A stretch of DNA of 18,125 nt from an uncultured Prevotella sp. (GTDB taxonomy: Bacteria; Bacteroidota; Bacteroidia; Bacteroidales; Bacteroidaceae): contig USFX01000027.1 of the NCBI GenBank assembly GCA_900553965.1, forward strand, positions 1 through 18,125, read 5' to 3'. This document shows, piece by piece, positions 13,909 to 18,125 of this stretch (the first letter of the stretch is position 1; each line of letters opens with the position of its first letter). Made by a program: the position numbers and the translations under genes. A model generated the notes under the pieces. That model did not search any database and was not told where the DNA came from. It worked only from the letters and a program-made list of their open reading frames with translations.

Positions 13909-14954
13909 AGTCCGGCCTGTTTTGCTATCCTCAATATGACGTCGGCCACGGTCCTGTTCTGCTCGCGGCGTCCGAGGGTTATGCGCATGTGGGTGTTCAG
14001 GTCCGGCTCGTCCATGAACTTCACCTTATAGTCCTCGCCGGCGAATTCCGCCTGCAGGGCCGGCTTCAGCTCTATCGGGTATTTGATGAGGATGAAGTTG
14101 GCCACGGACCGGTAGACCTTAAATCCTCTGAGCGCGCCGATTTCTTCCGTGTACATCCGGCGTGCCTCGTCCATCACTCCGGCTATCTTCCTGTAGTGGT
14201 CCTCCGACTCCAGTGCGGCGATGCCCATCTCTTCGGACAGCCGGTCGTAGCCGAGATATTTGTTGGCGTAGCGGCTGAAGCGCTCCATGAGCCCGCTCTG
14301 GCCCGTAAATCCGAAGCCGAGCCGCAGTCCGGGCAGACCGTAGAACTTCGAGAATGTCCGGCAGACAATCATGTTGGGATGCTTCTCCACCAGCTCCTTG
14401 ATATAGCCGGTGTCGCTGCCGGTGAACGACGCGTAGGCCTCGTCGACAACGACGATGGTCTTCTCCGGCACGTTCTCCATGATGCGGGCCATCTCCTGGG
14501 CGGTCAGTCCGTTGCCCGTCGGGTTGTTGGGAGACGCGATGAGCAGTATGCGCGGGTTGACGTCGGCTATCATGGCCAGCAGCTCGTCCATGTCATATCT
14601 GAAGGTGTCTTCCGTCTCATAGACCGGATACTGGATTGTCTCGCCTCGCACCTCGCTGGCTATCGACTTGTAGTACCACCAGGAGAACTTCGGGATGAGC
14701 ATCGTCCTGTTGTCGCCGTCCGTAAGGAAGAAGTGGATGGCCATCTTCAGCAGGTCTTCCGCGCCGTAGCCCAGCAGGACCTGCTTCTCGTCGATGCCGT
14801 AGAGTCCGGACAGATATTCTGACAGTATGCTCTTCTTGCCACGGTCGTATATGCGCGTATAGAAACAGAAGTTGCTTATATCGAAATTTCTGAAGGCTTC
14901 TTTGACCCGTTCGGACGGTTCAAAGTTAAACTCGTTTCTATCAAGATAGTTCAT
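13905..14954 (-). CDS. HisC/CobD-like class I/II PLP-dependent enzyme
   Basis: A 349-residue fold-type I PLP enzyme resembling histidinol-phosphate aminotransferase and CobD. Visible residues: GYGAEDLL (62-69, cofactor phosphate loop), SPNNPTG (141-147), VVVDEAY (168-174, Asp171 pairing with the pyridine nitrogen), the Schiff-base Lys203 in CRTFSKFYGLPGLRLG, and a C-terminal MRITLGRREQN whose Arg should hold the substrate carboxylate. No histidine-synthesis gene is nearby. It is the first gene of an operon with a LicC-like cytidylyltransferase and a LicD transferase, so it more likely makes the phosphorylated amino compound that these activate and transfer. Members of this fold from capsule and cobamide clusters include L-serine- and L-threonine-phosphate decarboxylases. 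A transaminase role remains equally possible from sequence alone. Confidence 0.82.
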   Translation of the reverse strand: MNYLDRNEFNFEPSERVKEAFRNFDISNFCFYTRIYDRGKKSILSEYLSGLYGIDEKQVLLGYGAEDLLKMAIHFFLTDGDNRTMLIPKFSWWYYKSIASEVRGETIQYPVYETEDTFRYDMDELLAMIADVNPRILLIASPNNPTGNGLTAQEMARIMENVPEKTIVVVDEAYASFTGSDTGYIKELVEKHPNMIVCRTFSKFYGLPGLRLGFGFTGQSGLMERFSRYANKYLGYDRLSEEMGIAALESEDHYRKIAGVMDEARRMYTEEIGALRGFKVYRSVANFILIKYPIELKPALQAEFAGEDYKVKFMDEPDLNTHMRITLGRREQNRTVADVILRIAKQAGL

Positions 14955-14988
14955 GACTTGTTATTTTTGAATGTTATTGTTTTAGCCG

Positions 14989-14996
14989 CAAAGTTA
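14989..14996 (-). promoter_or_regulatory. Bacteroidetes -7 promoter box of the minus-strand operon
   Basis: On the minus strand the sequence reads TAACTTTG, an exact match to TAnnTTTG, ending 34 bases before the start codon of the HisC-like gene. A clear TTTG at -33 is not present; only a weak TTTC lies in the expected area. The expected 5' leader is about 30 bases and AT-rich. Confidence 0.65.
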
Positions 14997-15082
14997 CGAA
15001 ACTTTACTGAAAGTACCGCCCTGCGGCCTCTCTTTTCTTATGCAATATGCCGTTTATCACATTTTATTTGTGGTTCATCTGT

Positions 15083-15125
15083 CATTTGGAGTGACATATC
15101 GCAGAAAGGCATGTCACTCCAGATG
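15083..15125. other. Strong 15-bp-stem hairpin
   Basis: CATTTGGAGTGACAT (15083-15097) pairs with ATGTCACTCCAGATG (15111-15125), with one G-T wobble and a 13-base loop; the inner 11 bp are perfect. No T-run follows on either strand, so it does not look like a standard terminator. A protein-binding palindrome or the remnant of a small element is possible. Confidence 0.7.
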
Positions 15126-15360
15126 CCGGATGAGCCTTTAAATATAAGACCTTTGCGGCCCAGCGTCTTTGCGTTGAAGTCCGACTGTTAAAAACTCGGA
15201 ATTAAGTGGACAAATGCCTCGAAATCCTTGAAGAATTCAGAAATGAAAATCTTTTGGCCGCAAATTCGCGAGTTTTGCGCGTGCATCTTTTATCACCTGA
15301 CTGTCAGCTTGTTACGGCGAAAACAGTCGAAGTGTGCAACTTTTTGTCGTCTTTTGTTCT

Positions 15361-15460
15361 GCCGTAAGGGCCTTACGGCCTTGCAACGGGGCCCTCGTTG
15401 CATGACGACGGGGCCGCCGCCAGCATGCGAAAGCGGCCCCGCTGCAGAGCCGTAAGGGCC
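15361..15460. repeat. Cluster of GC-rich palindromes
   Basis: Three palindromes lie in a row: GCCGTAAGG/CCTTACGGC (15361-15379), GCAACG/CGTTGC (15383-15401) and GGGGCCGC/GCGGCCCC (15410-15440). The 12-base GCCGTAAGGGCC then recurs at 15449-15460. The block is far richer in G/C than the flanking sequence and could form a multi-stem structure if transcribed. Confidence 0.7.
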
Positions 15461-15647
15461 TCCCAGGTCAGAGACGGACGAAAAACGGGAGGACAACGGC
15501 GGCGGAATGTCAATATTTCCGCTTCACCGCTCTCCAGAATTAGAATTTTCAAGTGTTAAATTCCGTGATATTTTCTTTAAGTAAGAGAGAAGAGTGATGA
15601 GTGAAGAGGTATGATTACCTTGCAAGCCTAAGACCCACACCTAAAAT

Positions 15648-15690
15648 CCTACCCCCAACAAACCTAAAGGAGGGTGTAGGGGTTGTGTTG
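15648..15690. repeat. C/G-rich imperfect palindrome, possible distant copy of the repeat family
   Basis: CCTACCCCC and a later GGGTGTAGG flank a central CCTAAAGG. The layout recalls the palindromic family at 890-987 but the bases are only loosely alike. It lies just upstream of the promoter of the GT39 gene. Confidence 0.4.
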
Positions 15691-15716
15691 GGTTGTTGTT
15701 TGTTTTTATTGGTTTC

Positions 15717-15749
15717 TTGCTCGTTTTACGCCTTTTCTTTGTACTTTTG
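15717..15749 (+). promoter_or_regulatory. Bacteroidetes promoter immediately before the GT39 gene
   Basis: TACTTTTG at 15742-15749 is an exact TAnnTTTG -7 box, with a TTG at 15717-15719 and a 22-base spacer. The box ends only four bases before the preferred start codon at 15754, which would put the transcript start at or next to the ATG. Confidence 0.6.
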
Positions 15750-15753
15750 CAGA

Positions 15754-17550
15754 ATGAGACAACTTCTTCGCAACAAGACCTTTTGGATGCTCGCGCTGAT
15801 ATGCGTGGCCACCCTGCTGCCGTTCATCGGACTTTTTGACTATCACACCAAGGGCGAACCCCGTGAGTCCATCGTGGCCATGACCATGCTGACGGACGAC
15901 AACTGGATTCTGCCGCGCAACAGCTACGGCGAGATAGCCTATAAGCCGCCGTTCTTCCATTGGTGCATAGCCGCCGTCTCGGCCCTGTGGGGAGAGGTCA
16001 CGGAGGTCACCTCGCGGCTGCCGTCGGCCGTGGCGCTGATACTGATGACGCTTGGCGGCTTCGCGTTCTACGCCCGGCGGAAGGGCAACACGACGGCTCT
16101 TGTGGCCGCCTTGGTGGCCTACACCAGCTTCGAGCTCCACCGCGCCGGAGCAAACTGCCGCGTGGACATGGTTCTGACGGCCTGTATCGTCGGCGCGACC
16201 TACGGGCTTTACGGATGGTACGAACGCGGCATGCGCGGCATACCGTGGACGGCCATACTGCTCATGGGGCTCGGCACGCTGACCAAAGGCCCCATAGGCT
16301 CGGTCCTGCCCTGTCTGACGACGGGTGTGTTCCTGCTGCTGAGAGGCGTCTCCTTCTGGCGTGCGTTCTTCAGTCTGGCCGCTTTCGGACTGCTCTCCCT
16401 GTCGCTGTATGCGGCGTGGTTCTGCGCCGCATGGCAGAACGGCGGGCAGGAGCTGCTCGACCTGATATATGAGGAGAACATCGGCCGCATGACCGGAACG
16501 ATGACATACAAGGCCCACGCCTTCCCGTGGACGTTCAATGTGGTCACGCTCGTGGCCGGTTATGTTCCATGGACGCTGCTCCTCATCATAGCCCTTTTCT
16601 TCGCCGACTACCGCGGGACGTGGCACCGGATGACGTCATGGGCGTCAGCCGATGACGCTGCCACGGGGCGGATACGCCGGATGTGGCGACAACTGTCCGC
16701 GGCTGTCCGCAGCATAGACAGCGTGGACCTCTTCGCATGGGTCAACGTCATCGTCATCTTCGTCTTCTACTGCATACCGGAAAGCAAGCGCTCGGTCTAT
16801 CTCATGCCCATGTATCCCTTCATCGGCTATCTCGCAGCCCGGTGGATTCTGACCGCGGCCGACCGCCGGCCGCAGATTCTGCGCATCTTCGGCGGCACGC
16901 TGGCCGTGCTGACGTCGCTGCTCTTCGCCGCCTTCGTCGCCGTTGAGCTTCACCTCATTCCCGAAAGTGTCTTCGGAACGGGCCGCCACGCGGGTCAGAA
17001 CATCGCCATGCTCCACGCTCTGGAGGACATCGGCGGGCTGATGAGCTGGCTGATGGTGCTCGTGCCCACCGTGGCCGGCGTCTGCTGGTGGCGGTGGCGA
17101 AAAGCCACGGGAGCGCTGCTTGCCGGACGGCTGATCATATTGATAATGGCAATATACATAGCTCTCGACGGTGTCTATACGCCGACGGTGCTCAACAGCA
17201 AGTCCGTCAAGGACATTGCGGCCGAGATTGACCGTCGCGCACCGGCCTCCGAGGGACGGCTCTACGAGTTCATGGAGCTGAGCCTGAAGGTCAAGGGCGA
17301 CCCGCTTCACTTCTTCGAACTGAACTTCTATCTCGGCGACCGAATCGGCAGTTTCTATTATGAGCGCCCCGCGGATGGCTTCCTGCTCATTCCCCACGAT
17401 GACGCCGCCTACCGGCTGCCGCTGTTTGAGAAGGAGGGATATGCCTTCGAACTGTGCTATCAGGCTCCGAAACGGGGCATAGAGATGTACCGTTTCAGCA
17501 GGAAACAGACGGAAAAGAACAAAACTGATGGGGATGAAAATAGGATTTGA
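15754..17550 (+). CDS. GT39-family (ArnT/PMT-like) integral membrane glycosyltransferase
   Basis: A 598-residue membrane protein with a dozen or so hydrophobic segments. The first periplasmic loop holds the family's acidic pair in FDYHTKGEPRESIVAMTML, as in ArnT (D..E-x-R then a helix ending in M-L), followed by WILPRNSYGEIAYKPPFFHW. These enzymes use a polyprenyl-phosphate-linked sugar to modify lipid A, glycans or proteins on the periplasmic side. LTKGPIG and PESKRSVYLMPMYPF are further typical stretches; the C-terminal soluble part begins near residue 480. The start at 15754 is preferred to the in-frame ATG at 15601 because MRQLLRNKTFWMLALICVAT looks like a normal N-terminus while the extra 51 residues come from repeat and promoter sequence. 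Sugar and acceptor are unknown. It overlaps the next gene by 17 bases. Confidence 0.82.
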   Translation: MRQLLRNKTFWMLALICVATLLPFIGLFDYHTKGEPRESIVAMTMLTDDNWILPRNSYGEIAYKPPFFHWCIAAVSALWGEVTEVTSRLPSAVALILMTLGGFAFYARRKGNTTALVAALVAYTSFELHRAGANCRVDMVLTACIVGATYGLYGWYERGMRGIPWTAILLMGLGTLTKGPIGSVLPCLTTGVFLLLRGVSFWRAFFSLAAFGLLSLSLYAAWFCAAWQNGGQELLDLIYEENIGRMTGTMTYKAHAFPWTFNVVTLVAGYVPWTLLLIIALFFADYRGTWHRMTSWASADDAATGRIRRMWRQLSAAVRSIDSVDLFAWVNVIVIFVFYCIPESKRSVYLMPMYPFIGYLAARWILTAADRRPQILRIFGGTLAVLTSLLFAAFVAVELHLIPESVFGTGRHAGQNIAMLHALEDIGGLMSWLMVLVPTVAGVCWWRWRKATGALLAGRLIILIMAIYIALDGVYTPTVLNSKSVKDIAAEIDRRAPASEGRLYEFMELSLKVKGDPLHFFELNFYLGDRIGSFYYERPADGFLLIPHDDAAYRLPLFEKEGYAFELCYQAPKRGIEMYRFSRKQTEKNKTDGDENRI

Positions 17551-18125
17551 CGCCAAACGGGCGGCACAGAACCGCACCGGGCTGGGCAACTACAGCCGGT
17601 TCACGCTGCGCATTCTCTCGCAGCGTGAACCGGACAACGAATATCATCTCTACACGCCCGACCCGCGGCGCACGCCGTTCTTCCACGAGATTCCGACGCT
17701 CGACAGGCTTCACGTCCACTTCCCGCTGACGTGGATGTGGCGGAAACTGAGGTCGCTGTGGCGCGTATGGGGCGTGACGTCGGACATAAGCCGCGACGGG
17801 ATGGACATCTTCCACGGCCTGAGCAACGAGCTGCCGCTGAACATCCGGCGCGCCGGATGCCGCAGCGTGGTGACCATCCACGACCTGATTTTCCTCCACT
17901 GTCCGGAGTACTATCACCTGATAGACCGGATGATCTACAACTATAAGTTCCGAAGGGCTTGCCGGATGGCCGACCGGGTGATTGCCGTGAGCGAATATAC
18001 CAAACGCGAGATAATGGACTACTACGGTACACCGGCCGACAAGATTGACGTCGTCTATCAGGGATGCGACCCCGTTTTTGGCCGTGAGATAGCTGAAGAT
18101 ACTCTCGGCCGGGTCCGTAAGAAAT
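17534..18125 (+). CDS. GT4-family glycosyltransferase, 5' part only
   Basis: The frame is open to the window end (197 codons seen). The start at 17534 gives MKIGFDAKRAAQNRTGLGNY, the typical N-terminus of GT4 mannosyl- or rhamnosyltransferase-like proteins, with G-x-G-x-Y for donor binding; an ATG six bases upstream in the same frame is also possible. Further family marks are DIFHGLSNELPL near residues 96-107, VVTIHDLIFLHCPEYYH near 116-132 and DRVIAVSEYTKREIMDYYG near 154-172, followed by KIDVVYQGCDPVF. The C-terminal nucleotide-sugar lobe lies beyond the window. The start lies inside the end of the GT39 gene, so the two are probably cotranscribed. Confidence 0.85.
   Translation, partial: MKIGFDAKRAAQNRTGLGNYSRFTLRILSQREPDNEYHLYTPDPRRTPFFHEIPTLDRLHVHFPLTWMWRKLRSLWRVWGVTSDISRDGMDIFHGLSNELPLNIRRAGCRSVVTIHDLIFLHCPEYYHLIDRMIYNYKFRRACRMADRVIAVSEYTKREIMDYYGTPADKIDVVYQGCDPVFGREIAEDTLGRVRKK

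Larger units (their letters stand above)
14997..15600. other. Long gene-free interval with structured segments
   Basis: About 600 bases between divergent genes with no convincing coding frame; the two short frames inside are interrupted and match nothing. Reading left to right it holds AT-rich sequence, a 15-bp-arm hairpin (15083-15125), a mixed region with several ttgcggc/gccgcaa motifs, a GC-rich cluster of palindromes (15361-15460), and an AT-rich stretch ending in gagtga-type short repeats near 15585-15610. Confidence 0.7.

Noticed and set aside
13288..14822. Plus-strand frames of 247 and 277 residues across the minus-strand operon
   Set aside because: They mirror the LicC-like and HisC-like genes, whose motifs and overlaps are clear on the minus strand; the plus-strand translations show no domain.
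14955..15600. Small protein genes in the long intergenic region (77, 75 and 67 residues)
   Set aside because: They lack recognisable families, cross palindromes, and have mixed codon use unlike the neighbouring genes.
15601..15753. 51-residue N-terminal extension of the GT39 protein
   Set aside because: It is encoded by short-repeat and C-rich sequence and spans the -7 box; the family-like N-terminus begins at 15754.

Overview
The window looks like a surface-glycan and lipopolysaccharide (LPS) region of a GC-rich member of the Bacteroidales, most likely close to Prevotella. This rests on three things. The protein families are typical of the group. Genes lack Shine-Dalgarno sites and are instead preceded by AT-rich leaders. 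Two exact copies of the Bacteroidetes -7 promoter box (TAnnTTTG) sit just upstream of gene starts. Most genes have strongly C/G-biased third codon positions; the ATPase gene near 11 kb is visibly more AT-rich and looks imported.

Layout. 1-840 is the end of a membrane O-acyltransferase (acyltransferase-3 family). 998-2602 holds an FdtA-type sugar-nucleotide ketoisomerase and a FemAB/GNAT-like acyltransferase. At 2603-3913 an open frame starts as the matching FdtB-type sugar aminotransferase, passes through repeat-derived sequence, and ends as the C-terminal part of the tRNA-modifying enzyme MiaB. Neither half keeps its catalytic core. This is a rearrangement or an assembly misjoin at a C-rich palindromic repeat, and the genes on the two sides may not be true chromosomal neighbours. 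4120-10596 is a plus-strand LPS-type cluster: an MsbA-like ABC exporter, an LtaS-like sulfatase-fold membrane phosphotransferase, an LpxL-like acyltransferase, a glycosyltransferase and an InaA/WaaP-like LPS kinase. 10805-12215 is a frameshifted archaeal-type ATPase (DUF234). 12332-14954 is a minus-strand three-gene operon: a HisC-like PLP enzyme, a LicC-like cytidylyltransferase and a LicD-type phosphotransferase. It has an exact -7 box at its head and a strong hairpin terminator at its tail. 14955-15753 is a long, structured, gene-free interval. 15754-18125 carries a GT39 (ArnT-like) membrane glycosyltransferase and the start of a GT4 glycosyltransferase.

How the genes fit together. The left part would make and attach an acylated 3-amino-3,6-dideoxyhexose to a surface glycan, but the aminotransferase step is broken here. 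The middle part would acylate, flip and decorate lipid A/core. The minus-strand operon would make a CDP-activated amino-alcohol (or similar) and transfer its phosphodiester group to a glycan. The two right-hand glycosyltransferases add further sugars.

The most notable feature beyond genes is the density of short dispersed repeats at gene borders: a C/G-rich palindromic family (at least six copies), a 33-37 bp hairpin family with conserved ends and a variable core, and degenerate short tandem repeats. Copies of the palindromic family are read through in frame in the chimera, and two more lie in the open frame extending upstream of fdtA. No CRISPR array, tRNA, rRNA, transposase or integrase was seen.
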